A stretch of DNA of 64,000 nucleotides from Streptomyces leeuwenhoekii (GCF_001013905.1 NZ_LN831790.1:3920001-3984000); one strand, 5' to 3'; positions 1 to 9,510 are shown, counted from the first letter of the stretch. Notes: generated by a model not told the origin, from the letters alone. Numbers and translations are program-made.

Positions 1-65
1 ACCCGGAGACACCACACCCGGACGTACCACGCCCTCCGGGGACGTACCGGACGCCTACGCCTCGG

Positions 66-533
66 TCACGCCTCGGTCAGCTCCACCTGGATCTCGACCT
101 CCACCGGCGCGTCCAGCGGCAGCACCGCCACGCCGACCGCGCTGCGGGCGTGGACGCCCTTGTCGCCGAGGACCTCGCCGAGCAGCTCGCTGGCGCCGTT
201 CAGGACGCTCGGCTGGCCGGTGAAGTCGGAGGCGGACGCCACGAAGCCGACGACCTTCACCACGCGCGCGATGCGGTCGAGGTCACCGGTGACGGACTTC
301 ACGGCGGCCAGGGCGTTCAGCGCGCAGGTGCGCGCCAGCTCCTTGGCCTCCTCCGGGGTGACCTCCGCGCCCACCTTGCCGGTCACCGGAAGCTTGCCGT
401 CCACCATGGGCAACTGGCCGGCGGTGTAGACGTACGGGCCGGACCGCACGGCCGGCTGGTACGCGGCGAGCGGCGGCACGACCTGCGGCAGGGACAGGCC
501 GAGTTCGGCCAGTCTCGCCTCGACCGCGCTCAC
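66..533 (-). CDS. RidA/YjgF/Rid family protein
   Basis: A 155-residue protein of the RidA (YjgF/YER057c) fold. RidA enzymes hydrolyse reactive enamine/imine intermediates released by PLP enzymes, but many Rid subfamilies have other or unknown roles. The sequence shows the family pattern GPYVYTAGQLPM near residue 40 and the C-terminal VEVEIQVEL strand. The GTG start at 533 overlaps the stop of the DUF4177 gene upstream by a few bases, so the two are translationally coupled. Family assignment is solid; the substrate is unknown. Confidence 0.88.
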   Translation of the reverse strand: MSAVEARLAELGLSLPQVVPPLAAYQPAVRSGPYVYTAGQLPMVDGKLPVTGKVGAEVTPEEAKELARTCALNALAAVKSVTGDLDRIARVVKVVGFVASASDFTGQPSVLNGASELLGEVLGDKGVHARSAVGVAVLPLDAPVEVEIQVELTEA

Positions 534-691
534 GCCTGCCTCTCCCGCTTCAGGTAGGCCACGAGCTGCTCGGGGTTGTTCGGCCCGGGCACGACCTGGA
601 CGAGCTCCCAGCCGTCCTCGCCCCAGGTGTCCAGAATCTGCTTCGTGGCGTGGACGAGCAGAGGCACGGTTGCGTATTCCCACTTGGTCAT
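530..691 (-). CDS. DUF4177 small protein
   Basis: A 53-residue protein starting at ATG 691 with MTKWEYATVPL and containing the DUF4177 signature DGWELVQVV, usual for this small family. Its stop overlaps the start of the RidA gene, so the two form a short operon. The function is not known. It is divergent from the ArsA-like pair that begins about 110 bases away. Confidence 0.82.
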   Translation of the reverse strand: MTKWEYATVPLLVHATKQILDTWGEDGWELVQVVPGPNNPEQLVAYLKRERQA

Positions 692-798
692 GCGGCCGAC
701 TCTAGCCGCTGCCGCCGACGGGCCGGGTGGCCGACCGCGGCCCCCGTTGTCCACAGCCTCCCGTCCGGACCGCGCCCGGACTCGTTACGCTCGAAGAC

Positions 799-1776
799 GT
801 GAGCAGGCTCCAGGTCGTCAGCGGCAAGGGCGGTACCGGTAAGACCACGGTGGCCGCGGCCCTCGCGCTGGCCCTCGCCGGCGAGGGGAAGCGCACGCTT
901 CTCGTCGAGGTCGAGGGCCGCCAGGGCATCGCGCAGCTCTTCGAGACCGAAGCGCTGCCCTATGAGGAGCGGAAGATCGCCGTCGCTCCGGGGGGCGGGG
1001 AGGTGTATGCCCTCGCCATAGACCCGGAACTGGCCCTTCTGGAATACCTCCAGATGTTCTACAAACTCGGCGGCGCCGGACGGGCCCTGAAGAAGCTCGG
1101 CGCGATCGACTTCGCCACCACCATCGCGCCGGGTCTGCGGGACGTCCTGCTGACCGGCAAGGCGTGCGAGGCGGTGCGGCGCAAGGAGAAGTCCGGCCGG
1201 TTCACCTACGACTACGTCGTGATGGACGCGCCGCCGACCGGCCGCATCGCCCGCTTCCTCAACGTCAACGACGAGGTGGCCGGGCTGGCGAAGATCGGCC
1301 CGATACACAATCAGGCGCAGGCCGTGATGCGCGTGCTCAAGTCGCGCGAGACGGCGGTGCATCTGGTGACGCTGCTGGAGGAGATGCCGGTCCAGGAGAC
1401 CGCGGACGGCATCGCCGAGCTGCGCGGCGCCCGGCTCCCGGTGGGGCGCATCCTGGTGAACATGGTGCGGCCCGAGGTGCTGGACGCCGCCGACCTGGCA
1501 CGCGTACGGGCCACACCGCGTACGGCGCTGGCGAAGTCGCTGTCGGCGGCCGGGCTCGGCGGGGCGCGGCGCGGCGGGCACGCCGAGCGGCTGGTGGACC
1601 CGCTGCTGGCCCAGGCGGAGGAGTACGCGGAGCGGTACGCGCTGGAGCAGGAACAGCGGGCCGTCCTCGGCGAACTGGGCCTGCCGCTGCACGAACTGCC
1701 GCTGCTCGCCGAGGGCATGGACCTGGCGGGGCTGTACGAACTGGCCACCGAGCTGCGGAAGCAGGGGATCGCATGA
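799..1776 (+). CDS. ArsA-like P-loop ATPase (first of pair)
   Basis: A 325-residue ArsA/GET3-like ATPase. The deviant Walker A GKGGTGKTT lies close to the N-terminus and the switch segment is VVMDAPPTGR near residue 140. Actinobacterial ArsA pairs have no adjacent ArsB and are not shown to pump arsenite; a role in membrane-protein handling or signalling is only a guess. I prefer GTG 799 because the P-loop then starts at about residue 9, as usual. The next ArsA gene starts 4 bases before this one stops (ATGA overlap), so they probably work as a heterodimer. I recall the same pair next to wblA in S. coelicolor. Confidence 0.88.
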   Translation: MSRLQVVSGKGGTGKTTVAAALALALAGEGKRTLLVEVEGRQGIAQLFETEALPYEERKIAVAPGGGEVYALAIDPELALLEYLQMFYKLGGAGRALKKLGAIDFATTIAPGLRDVLLTGKACEAVRRKEKSGRFTYDYVVMDAPPTGRIARFLNVNDEVAGLAKIGPIHNQAQAVMRVLKSRETAVHLVTLLEEMPVQETADGIAELRGARLPVGRILVNMVRPEVLDAADLARVRATPRTALAKSLSAAGLGGARRGGHAERLVDPLLAQAEEYAERYALEQEQRAVLGELGLPLHELPLLAEGMDLAGLYELATELRKQGIA

Positions 1777-3314
1777 GTCCGGATCCGGCCACCACACGGG
1801 CCCAGTCCCAGCCCCAGACCCGGGGCGGGAGTCGGTCCCGGGGCGAGGCGCCGGAGGGCGCCCGTCCGCTCTCCCCGGCGCGGGTGCTGGAGCTCGATCC
1901 GCTGCTGGAGGACCCGAAGACCCGGATCGTGGTGTGCTGCGGCTCGGGCGGTGTCGGCAAGACGACCACGGCGGCGGCTCTCGGGCTGCGCGCGGCCGAG
2001 CGGGGCCGCAAGGTGGTCGTCCTCACCATCGACCCGGCCCGGCGGCTCGCCCAGTCCATGGGCATCGACTCGCTGGACAACACCCCGCGCCGGGTGAAGG
2101 GCATCGACGACTCCGCGGGCGGCGAGCTGCACGCGATGATGCTCGACATGAAGCGCACCTTCGACGAGATCGTCGAGGCGCACGCGGATCCCGAGCGGGC
2201 CGCCGCGATCCTGAACAACCCTTTCTACCAGTCGCTCTCCGCGGGGTTCGCCGGCACCCAGGAGTACATGGCGATGGAGAAGCTGGGCCAGCTACGGGCG
2301 CGCGACGAGTGGGACCTCATCGTCGTCGACACGCCGCCGTCCCGTTCGGCGCTGGACTTCCTGGACGCGCCCAAGCGCCTGGGTTCCTTCCTGGACGGGC
2401 GGTTGATCCGGCTGCTGACGGCCCCGGCGAAGCTGGGCGGGCGCGCCGGGATGAAGTTCCTCAACGTCGGCATGTCGATGATGACCGGCACACTCGGCAA
2501 GCTGCTGGGCGGCCAGCTCCTGAAGGACGTACAGACGTTCGTGGCCGCGATGGACACGACCTTCGGCGGGTTCCGTACGCGCGCCGACGCGACGTACCGG
2601 CTGCTCCAGGCGCCCGGCACGGCGTTCCTGGTGGTCGCGGCCCCGGAGCGGGACGCGTTGCGCGAGGCCGCGTACTTCGTGGAGCGGCTGGCGGCCGAGG
2701 ACATGCCGCTCGCCGGTCTGGTGCTCAACCGGGTCCACGGCAGCGGCGCGGTCCGGCTGTCCGCGGAGCGGGCGCTGGCCGCTGCGGAAAATCTTGAAGA
2801 GACCCGCATTGTCGATCAGGACGGCGGGAAAGCTGATTTTCGTAACTCCCCCGATGGATACGGCACTTCAGACTCTCCCGGACAGGATCTTCCCGCCTCG
2901 GACGCTCCCGGCGACGGCTCCCCCACGGCCGCGCGGGCGACCGGGTCCTCCGGGACCACGAAGGCGGGCACAGCCGCGGATACGGCCGCGGATACGGCCG
3001 CGGATACGGCCGCAGGCACGGACGCGGACGCCGACGACACCGACACGTACGCGGAAGCGGACGTAAGCACCAAGGCGGATGCGGAAGCCTCCGTGGAGCA
3101 GCTCGCCGCCGGTCTGCTGAGGCTGCACGCGGACCGTATGCAGGTGCTCTCCCGCGAGCAGCGCACGCGGGACCGTTTCACCGCGCTCCATCCGGAGGTG
3201 GCCGTGACCGAGGTGGCCGCACTCCCCGGCGACGTGCACGACCTCGCGGGACTGCGGGACATCGGGGACCGCCTCGCGACGGGGCGGCAGGAGCTGCCCG
3301 GCACGCAGGGGTGA
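1773..3314 (+). CDS. ArsA-like P-loop ATPase (second of pair) with acidic insert
   Basis: A 513-residue ArsA-like ATPase, translationally coupled to the gene before it. The Walker A is CGSGGVGKTTT near residue 60 and the switch motif VVDTPPSRSALDFL lies near residue 190. An unusual low-complexity insert of roughly 90 residues (about 350-440), with repeated ADTA units encoded by a 12-bp DNA repeat near 2980-3020, interrupts the C-terminal part before the final helical segment. The N-terminal 45 residues are also low complexity. ATPase family is certain; the biological role is inferred only from the paired arrangement and the wblA linkage. Confidence 0.88.
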   Translation: MSPDPATTRAQSQPQTRGGSRSRGEAPEGARPLSPARVLELDPLLEDPKTRIVVCCGSGGVGKTTTAAALGLRAAERGRKVVVLTIDPARRLAQSMGIDSLDNTPRRVKGIDDSAGGELHAMMLDMKRTFDEIVEAHADPERAAAILNNPFYQSLSAGFAGTQEYMAMEKLGQLRARDEWDLIVVDTPPSRSALDFLDAPKRLGSFLDGRLIRLLTAPAKLGGRAGMKFLNVGMSMMTGTLGKLLGGQLLKDVQTFVAAMDTTFGGFRTRADATYRLLQAPGTAFLVVAAPERDALREAAYFVERLAAEDMPLAGLVLNRVHGSGAVRLSAERALAAAENLEETRIVDQDGGKADFRNSPDGYGTSDSPGQDLPASDAPGDGSPTAARATGSSGTTKAGTAADTAADTAADTAAGTDADADDTDTYAEADVSTKADAEASVEQLAAGLLRLHADRMQVLSREQRTRDRFTALHPEVAVTEVAALPGDVHDLAGLRDIGDRLATGRQELPGTQG

Positions 3315-3333
3315 GGCCGGAGCGGCCGGCCTC
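3313..3333. terminator. Bidirectional terminator hairpin
   Basis: GAGGCCGG and CCGGCCTC form an 8-bp GC stem with a 5-base loop between the convergent ArsA-like gene and wblA, touching the wblA stop codon. No U-tract is present, which is normal in streptomycetes. Confidence 0.55.
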
Positions 3334-3667
3334 AGCTCACGGCCGCGTAGCTCCCGCAGACGTCCTCGTCGAGGGGCATGACCCGGCCCCCTCGCTCGTA
3401 CTCCGACCGCGCGGTCTCCAGCAGCCGGCGCCAGGAGGTGACGGTGGGCCGCCGACGCAGCAGTGCGCGGCGCTCCCGCTCCGTCATGCCTCCCCAGACG
3501 CCGAATTCGACGCGGTTGTCCAGCGCGTCGGCCAGGCATTCGGTGCGTACCGGGCATCCGGTGCACACCGCCTTGGCCCTGTTCTGCGCTGCTCCCTGAA
3601 CGAACAGTTCATCCGGATCGGTAGTGCGGCAGGCAGCCTGCGCACTCCAGTCGGTTACCCAGCCCAT
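3332..3667 (-). CDS. wblA: WhiB-like iron-sulfur regulator WblA
   Basis: A 111-residue WhiB-like protein. The four [4Fe-4S] cysteines are present: C in QAACR, then CTGC and C in RTECLADAL, followed by the GVWGGMTERERR turn and a basic C-terminus. WblA-class proteins are global regulators that promote the aerial hyphae-to-spore transition and repress antibiotic production in Streptomyces. The start at 3667 (MGWVTDWSAQ) gives the length I recall for S. coelicolor WblA; a GTG at 3724 would add 19 residues. Linkage to the ArsA pair and to a class A PBP supports the wblA identity rather than another wbl. Confidence 0.9.
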   Translation of the reverse strand: MGWVTDWSAQAACRTTDPDELFVQGAAQNRAKAVCTGCPVRTECLADALDNRVEFGVWGGMTERERRALLRRRPTVTSWRRLLETARSEYERGGRVMPLDEDVCGSYAAVS

Positions 3668-4140
3668 ACCGGCGCCGTCCTCTCCCGAATCGAGGCTCCC
3701 CCACGGCGGCAGCGGCATATTCACCGCCGCCAGTTGAGGACGTTACGGAAGGTGGGGACAGCGCAACACCCCCTCTGGGCCCAATCTTGGATGGCCCGAA
3801 CGGACTATGGGTAAGCGGCAGATCACCCGCGGGAGTGACCTGGCGACATGCGCGACGATCCCGGCATCCGGGGTATATCCATAACGCCACAACGGTCACC
3901 GAATGACACATGAGGCGGATTCGGACGCGGTCCCCTCACCCGGCGGCATCTGCGCCGGTGCACCCCGGCGCACTCCGGCCGTCCCCGTCTCGAGCCGCGC
4001 CCCAGGAAAAATCAAGCAGACCCGGAACGTTTCGGAACCGGTGTACGTGTTGATACATGACCTGACTGCTGTGACAGCTGAGAGCAGCTTAGGCCAAGGC
4101 ATATACGCGTGTCCGGCGAATAAGAACGTAGGCTGCTTTC
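3668..4140. other. Intergenic region between divergent wblA and PBP genes
   Basis: About 470 bases with no convincing gene. It should hold the wblA promoter and leader on the minus strand and the PBP promoter on the plus strand. The DNA is clearly more AT-rich between about 4010 and 4130 than its surroundings, consistent with a promoter, but I cannot assign -10/-35 boxes with confidence. Confidence 0.5.
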
Positions 4141-6480
4141 ATGCCAAACAAGCGCTCGGGCGGTGGTCTGTCACCGACACAGCAGGCCGCCAGGTTCCTC
4201 GGTGTCAGCGTGCTCTCGGGAGCGGTGCTGGCCGGCATCGCGCTGCCCGCGGTGGGCGCGCTGGGGCTGGCAGCCAAAGGGTCCGTCGAGAGCTTCGACG
4301 AGCTCCCGGCCAATCTGAAGACCCCGCCGCTGAGCCAGCGCACCACGATCCTCGACGCCGACGGCGGCCGGATCGCCACGGTCTACTCCCGCGACCGCAC
4401 GGTGGTCCAGCTCAAGGACATCTCGCCGTACATGCAGAAGGCGATCGTCGCGATCGAGGACTCGCGCTTCTACCAGCACGGCGCGGTCGACCTGAAGGGC
4501 GTGCTGCGCGCGCTGAACAAGAACGCGCAGAGCGGCGGCGTCGCCGAGGGCGCGTCCACGCTCACCCAGCAGTACGTGAAGAACGTCTTCGTCGAGGAGG
4601 CCGGCGACGACCCGACAAAGGTCGCCCAGGCCACTCAGCAGACCCTCGGCCGCAAGATCCGCGAGCTGAAGTACGCGATCCAGGTCGAGGAGGAGCTCGG
4701 CAAGAAGAGGATCCTCGAGAACTACCTGAACATCACCTTCTTCGGCCAGCAGGCGTACGGCGTCGAGGCCGCCGCCCAGCGGTACTTCTCCAAGTCCGCC
4801 AAGGAGCTGAACCTCCAGGAGTCGGCCCTGCTGGCCGGCGTCGTCCAGTCGCCCACCCGCTACAACCCGGTGAACGACGAGGCGGAGGCCACCAAGCGGC
4901 GCAACGTCGTGCTGCAGCGCATGGCCGAGGTCGGCGACATCACCCAGGCGGAGGCCGAGGAGGCCAAGAAGGCCCCGCTCGGCCTGAAGGTCAGCCGTCC
5001 CGCCAACGGCTGCATCACGGCGGTGAACGACGCGGGCTTCTTCTGCAAGTACGTGGAGAAGGTGTTCCTCAGCGACCCGGTCTTCGGCAAGACCCGGGAG
5101 GAGCGCGCCAAGCTGTGGAACCAGGGCGGCCTGACCATCCGTACGACGCTGGACCCGCAGGCGCAGGAGGCGGTCCAGGACTCGCTGAGGAGCCACGTCA
5201 ACCAGTCGGACGAGGTCGCCGCGGCGGCCACGCTGGTCGAGCCCGGCACCGGCAAGATCGTCGCGATGGGCCAGTCGAAGCCGCTCGGCTACGGCAAGAA
5301 CGAGACCGAGTACAACTACTCCGTCGACGCGGCCATGGGCGGCTCCAACTTCGGCTTCCCGACCGGTTCGACGTTCAAGCCGTTCGTGGCGGCGGCCGCC
5401 CTGGAGCAGGGCCGCCCGCCGACGCAGCAGTACTCGTCGCCGTACGAGATGGAGTACCCGAGCCCGGTCCAGACCTGCAGCGGCAAGCCCTGGGTCAACA
5501 CGGACAACGAGAGGGTCGAGAACGAGAACGAGTCGGAGGTCGGCCCGTACCGGATGAAGGAGGCGATGGCGAAGTCGGTCAACACCTACTTCGTCCAGCT
5601 CGTCTCCGACATCGGGCTGTGCCCGGTGGTCAACCTCACCGACAAACTGCACGTCCGGCAGGGCAACGGCGACAAGGTCCCGCAGACCCCGTCCTCGCTG
5701 TCCCTCGGCTCGATCGGCCTGTCCCCGCTGACGATGGCGAGCGCCTACGCGGCCTTCGCCTCCCGCGGCATGTACTGCACGCCGGTCGCCATCGAGTCGA
5801 TCACCCAGAAGATCGGCAACGACCGGCGCTCGCTCCAGGTGCCCAAGTCGACCTGCTCGCGGGCCATGTCGGAGCGGACCGCCGACAGCATCAACACCCT
5901 CCTGCGCGGTGTGGTCGACTCCGGCACGGGCAAGCAGGCCGGCCTCAGCGACCGTGAGAGCGCCGGCAAGACGGGTACGACGGACGAGCGCAAGAACGCC
6001 TGGTTCGCCGGCTACACCCCGAACATGTCGGGCGCCGTGTGGGTGGGCAGCGCCACCCAGCAGGTGGAGATGAAGAACATCACCATCGGCGGCGTCTACC
6101 ACCCGCTGGTCTACGGCGGCGAGGTCCCGGGCCCGATCTGGAAGGACGCCATGGCCGGCGCCCTGGCCGGCAAGGAGGCCCCGTCCTTCAACCTCGTCGA
6201 CATCCCGGACGACACCGACCGCGAACGGCGCGACCGGGAAGACGGCGACGACAACGGTGGCGGCAACGGCGGCGGCAACGGTGGTGGCAACGGCGGCGGT
6301 GGCCGCGGCGACGGGGGCAACGGCGACGACGACGGCGGCGACGACGGCTTCCTCGGCGGCCTGATCGGCGGCGGTACGGACGGCGGCACCTTCCCCACTC
6401 CCTCCCTCCCGGAGAACTTCTTCCAGGGGCAGGGCAACGGGGGCAGCAACGGGAACGGGAACGGAGGCCGCCGCGGCTGA
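4141..6480 (+). CDS. Class A penicillin-binding protein (GT51 + transpeptidase)
   Basis: A 779-residue bifunctional peptidoglycan synthase. A short cytoplasmic N-terminus precedes one membrane anchor (about residues 18-42). The GT51 glycosyltransferase follows with EDSRFYQHG and GASTLTQQYVKN, then the transpeptidase with SxxK in GSTFKP (about 418), SxN in KSVNTYF and KTG in GKTGTTDE. The last 90 residues are a Gly/Asn/Asp-rich tail (repeated GGGN) that probably lies in the wall. I recall the homologue next to wblA in S. coelicolor. A strong terminator follows directly. Confidence 0.95.
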   Translation: MPNKRSGGGLSPTQQAARFLGVSVLSGAVLAGIALPAVGALGLAAKGSVESFDELPANLKTPPLSQRTTILDADGGRIATVYSRDRTVVQLKDISPYMQKAIVAIEDSRFYQHGAVDLKGVLRALNKNAQSGGVAEGASTLTQQYVKNVFVEEAGDDPTKVAQATQQTLGRKIRELKYAIQVEEELGKKRILENYLNITFFGQQAYGVEAAAQRYFSKSAKELNLQESALLAGVVQSPTRYNPVNDEAEATKRRNVVLQRMAEVGDITQAEAEEAKKAPLGLKVSRPANGCITAVNDAGFFCKYVEKVFLSDPVFGKTREERAKLWNQGGLTIRTTLDPQAQEAVQDSLRSHVNQSDEVAAAATLVEPGTGKIVAMGQSKPLGYGKNETEYNYSVDAAMGGSNFGFPTGSTFKPFVAAAALEQGRPPTQQYSSPYEMEYPSPVQTCSGKPWVNTDNERVENENESEVGPYRMKEAMAKSVNTYFVQLVSDIGLCPVVNLTDKLHVRQGNGDKVPQTPSSLSLGSIGLSPLTMASAYAAFASRGMYCTPVAIESITQKIGNDRRSLQVPKSTCSRAMSERTADSINTLLRGVVDSGTGKQAGLSDRESAGKTGTTDERKNAWFAGYTPNMSGAVWVGSATQQVEMKNITIGGVYHPLVYGGEVPGPIWKDAMAGALAGKEAPSFNLVDIPDDTDRERRDREDGDDNGGGNGGGNGGGNGGGGRGDGGNGDDDGGDDGFLGGLIGGGTDGGTFPTPSLPENFFQGQGNGGSNGNGNGGRRG

Positions 6481-6507
6481 GACCGCGTCAGCCCCGGGGA
6501 GACGTGA

Positions 6508-6555
6508 GAACGGCCCCTTTCACCGCGTGGGTCCACGCGGTGAAAGGGGCCGTTC
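6508..6555 (+). terminator. Strong terminator after the PBP gene
   Basis: A perfect inverted repeat of more than 20 bp per arm (arms 6508-6530 and 6533-6555) with a tiny loop, 28 bases after the PBP stop. It lies between convergent genes (PBP and the YqeY-like gene) and can act in both directions. Confidence 0.85.
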
Positions 6556-6832
6556 CGGCGTTCCGCACCAGCCGTTCCGGCGTCCGGCCGCCGAGCCGGC
6601 CGACGCCGGGGCGACGCCCAGCGGACCAAGCGGACCGGCGGACTCGGGCCAGTAAGCCAGTGGGCCAGCGGACTCGGGCCGGCGGACCGTTGGTTGTCGG
6701 CCGGGGGCGGTGAGCTGTGGCTGGCTGCGGAGGGCGCGGCGGACGGCGGTCGGCCCTGGGGGCCGCTGTCGCGCGACCGTCGGCCGGCGGCGAGCAGCCG
6801 TGGCCGTCGCCGCTGTCGCTGTCGCGCGGCCG

Positions 6833-7300
6833 TCAGCCGCCGGCCAGCAGCTTCTTGACCGCGGCGGCCACACGGCCGCCCTCGGCCTGGCCCGCGACCT
6901 TCGGGTTCACGATCTTCATCACGGCGCCCATGGCCCGCGGCCCCTCGGCACCGGCCGCCTTGGCCTCCTCGACGGCCTGGGCGACGATCGCGTTCAGCTC
7001 CTCGTCGGAGAGCTGCTTGGGCAGGTAGGCGGCGAGCACCTCGCCCTCGGCCTTCTCCCGCTCGGCCTGCTCGGCGCGCCCGCCCTGCGCGAACGCCTCG
7101 GCGGCCTCGCGCCGCTTCTTCGCCTCGCGGGTGATCACCTTCTGGACCTCGTCGTCGGAGAGCTCGCGCTTCTCCTTCCCCGCGACCTCCTCCTTGGTGA
7201 TCGCGGCGAGCGTCAGCCGGAGCGTCGAGGAGCGGAGCTCGTCGCGCTCCTTGATCGCGGCGTTGAGGTCATCCTGCAGCTTCGACTTGAGCGTGGTCAT
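6833..7300 (-). CDS. GatB/YqeY domain protein
   Basis: A 155-residue stand-alone YqeY-like protein, matching the C-terminal tRNA-binding tail domain of GatB. It starts MTTLKSKLQDDLNAAIKERD and carries the helical KEKRELSDDEV and VAAYLPKQLSDEEL segments typical of the family. Free-standing copies are widespread in bacteria and their exact role is unknown. It is a single gene, convergent with the PBP gene and divergent from the phosphoesterase. Confidence 0.92.
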   Translation of the reverse strand: MTTLKSKLQDDLNAAIKERDELRSSTLRLTLAAITKEEVAGKEKRELSDDEVQKVITREAKKRREAAEAFAQGGRAEQAEREKAEGEVLAAYLPKQLSDEELNAIVAQAVEEAKAAGAEGPRAMGAVMKIVNPKVAGQAEGGRVAAAVKKLLAGG

Positions 7301-7448
7301 GGGGTTGATTGTCGCAGGTGGGCAGGGAAAGGCGCCCGCTGATTTAAGGGACACGGCGGTGAGCGGGGACCGTGGCGCCGCCACGTCCGGCGCTTCGGCA
7401 CCGGCGGCCGGGACGCGCCGCACCACCGGGGTCTGACACGATGGACGC

Positions 7449-8375
7449 ATGCGCGCGCGATACGGAGTACCCCTGGGAATCACGGCGGTTGGCGCCGCCG
7501 GACTGTTGTACGCGGCGGGCTTCGAGGCCCGCTCCTTCCGTCTCCGGCGAGTGACGGTCCCCGTCCTGCCGTCGGGGATGCGCCCCCTGCGCGTGTTGCA
7601 GGTCTCCGACATCCACATGGTCGGCGGCCAGCGCAAGAAGCAGCGCTGGCTGCGCTCGCTGGCCGGCCTGCGCCCCGACTTCGTGATCAACACGGGTGAC
7701 AACCTGTCCGACCCGGAGGGCGTCCCGGAGGTCCTGGACGCGCTCGGCCCCCTGATGGAGTTCCCCGGGGCGTACGTCTTCGGCTCCAACGACTACTACG
7801 GGCCCAAGCTGCGCAACCCCGCCCGGTACCTGATCGAGAAGGTCCAGGGCCGCCACGGTCTGAACGGCAACCCGCCCGCCGTGGGAGCGATCCACAACCC
7901 GTGGGAGAACCTCCGCGACGGCTTCGACGCGGCGGGCTGGCTCAACCTGACGAACACCCGCGGCACCCTCAAGATCGAGGGCGTGTCGGTCGAGCTGACG
8001 GGCCTGGACGACCCGCACATCAAGCGGGACCGGTACACGGAGGTCGCGGGCGGCCCGTCCGGCACGGCGGACTTCTCGATGGGCGTGGTCCACGCCCCCT
8101 ACCTGCGCGTCCTGGACTCCTTCACCGCGGACGGCTACCCCTTGATCCTCGCCGGCCACACCCACGGCGGCCAGCTCTGCATCCCCTTCTACGGCGCCCT
8201 GGTCACCAACTGCGACCTGGACACCGACCGCGTCAAGGGCCTGTCCACCCACACGGCCGAGGACCGTACGGCCTACCTCCACGTCTCGGCCGGCTGCGGC
8301 ACGAACCGCTACACCCCGGTCCGCTTCGCCTGCCCCCCGGAGGCGACACTGCTGACGCTGGTGGGGCGGGAGTAA
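7449..8375 (+). CDS. Membrane-linked metallophosphoesterase
   Basis: A 308-residue calcineurin-like phosphoesterase. An N-terminal hydrophobic segment (about residues 8-25) anchors or exports it. The dinuclear metal motifs appear in order: SDIH (about 54), TGDN (about 82), GSND (about 116), H in VVHAP and GHTHGG (about 238). The YkuE-type arrangement suggests action on membrane or wall-associated phosphoesters, but the substrate is unknown. ATG 7449 places the signal anchor at the N-terminus. Confidence 0.93.
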   Translation: MRARYGVPLGITAVGAAGLLYAAGFEARSFRLRRVTVPVLPSGMRPLRVLQVSDIHMVGGQRKKQRWLRSLAGLRPDFVINTGDNLSDPEGVPEVLDALGPLMEFPGAYVFGSNDYYGPKLRNPARYLIEKVQGRHGLNGNPPAVGAIHNPWENLRDGFDAAGWLNLTNTRGTLKIEGVSVELTGLDDPHIKRDRYTEVAGGPSGTADFSMGVVHAPYLRVLDSFTADGYPLILAGHTHGGQLCIPFYGALVTNCDLDTDRVKGLSTHTAEDRTAYLHVSAGCGTNRYTPVRFACPPEATLLTLVGRE

Positions 8376-8458
8376 AGGTTCCGGGAGCGCTGGGGGCGAT
8401 CGGTGGTCCGGCCGGAGCCGACCGGGCCGGACGGCGGGCCGACTCCGGCCGGGCTGCC

Positions 8459-8514
8459 CGAGCTGGCTGATCCGGGCCGGGCTGACCGAGCTGGCTGATC
8501 CGGGCCGGGCTGAC
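8459..8514. repeat. 28-bp tandem direct repeat (x2)
   Basis: Two perfect adjacent 28-bp copies (8459-8486 and 8487-8514), made of GGCTGATCCGGGCC-like text, in the non-coding gap after the phosphoesterase. Degenerate relatives continue on both sides (8400-8550). Confidence 0.8.
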
Positions 8515-8622
8515 CGAAGCCGGCCAAGCTGACTGGCCGGGCCGGCCGGGGATCTCGCCTCGCGGCCACCCACATAGCCCACCCACATAGCCCCATTTGT
8601 CCGATCTTCCTACCGTGAGGGC

Positions 8623-9402
8623 ATGACCGCCCCCATACCCAGGGACATCCCGGACCTGCCCGCCGTCCCGGGCATGCCCAAGCTGCTGTCCTCCCCCGTG
8701 CCCGCCGCGGCCGTCGTAGCCCCGGCACGGCGCCCGCTCGCGGCGGCGTTCCGCCTGCTGACCGCCTTGCTGGCCGCCACCGGCGTGACGATCGCGTGCC
8801 TCCAGGGCGACCCGTCTCGCGCGCTGAGCCACTTCACGGTCCAGAGCAACATCCTGCTGGTCCTGGCCCTCACCCTGGCGGCCCGCCGCGCCTGGACCGC
8901 CCGCCGCCCCCTGCCGACCGCCCTGACCGGCGCCACCCTGCTGTACGTCCTCGTCGCCGGCCTGGTGCACCACCTGCTCCTGGCCGACGCGGCGGGCCCA
9001 TCCTTCCTGACGGGCGGAGCAGCCACCGGCTGGCAGTCCGCGGCGGACCACATCCTGCACACGGCCACCCCGATCGCCGCCGTCCTGGACTGGCTCCTCC
9101 TGACCACCCCCGGCCACCTGCGCCTCCGCCAGGCCGCCCCCTGGCTGCTCTACCCCCTGGCCTACCTGGCTTTCTCCCTGGCCCACAACGAGATCTTCGC
9201 CACCGGCACGGCGGCCCGCCCCCTCTACCCCTTCCTCGACACCACCCGGCACGGCTACCGGAGCGTCCTGGGAAACGCCCTCCTCCTGGGCCTGGCCACA
9301 TACGCCCTCGCCGTCCTCCTGGTGGCCCTCGACCACCTCCGCCCGGACCCGACCCCCCGCCGCCCCAAAACCGGATTTCGTCTCCAGCCACCAGTGGGCT
9401 AA
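8623..9402 (+). CDS. Pr6Pr family membrane protein
   Basis: A 259-residue integral membrane protein with about six hydrophobic segments. The pattern HFTVQSNILLVLAL and the later HNEIFATG segment fit the FAR-17a/AIG1-like Pr6Pr family of predicted membrane hydrolases or transporters. Substrate is unknown. The N-terminal 35 residues are proline-rich and probably cytoplasmic. The gene ends 34 bases before tRNA-Pro. Confidence 0.82.
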   Translation: MTAPIPRDIPDLPAVPGMPKLLSSPVPAAAVVAPARRPLAAAFRLLTALLAATGVTIACLQGDPSRALSHFTVQSNILLVLALTLAARRAWTARRPLPTALTGATLLYVLVAGLVHHLLLADAAGPSFLTGGAATGWQSAADHILHTATPIAAVLDWLLLTTPGHLRLRQAAPWLLYPLAYLAFSLAHNEIFATGTAARPLYPFLDTTRHGYRSVLGNALLLGLATYALAVLLVALDHLRPDPTPRRPKTGFRLQPPVG

Positions 9403-9436
9403 AGTAAACGTCGTCGCCGCGAACAGCAGCGACAAT

Positions 9437-9510
9437 CGGGGTGTAGCGCAGCTTGGCAGCGCGCTTCGTTCGGGACGAAGAGGTCGTGGGTTCAAATCCC
9501 GCCACCCCGA
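9437..9510 (+). tRNA. tRNA-Pro (anticodon CGG)
   Basis: A 74-base cloverleaf. The acceptor stem CGGGGTG pairs with CACCCCG, A is the discriminator, the anticodon stem CTTCG/CGAAG encloses TTCGGGA with CGG at the anticodon, and the T-loop is TTCAAAT. CCA is not encoded. The 3' half (from 9469) is duplicated at 45787, marking the insertion site of the element that follows. Confidence 0.97.

Noticed and set aside
4171..6102. A 643-codon open frame antisense to the PBP gene
   Set aside because: It is a product of high third-position GC. The sense strand encodes a complete PBP with all motifs, while the antisense product has no recognisable domain.
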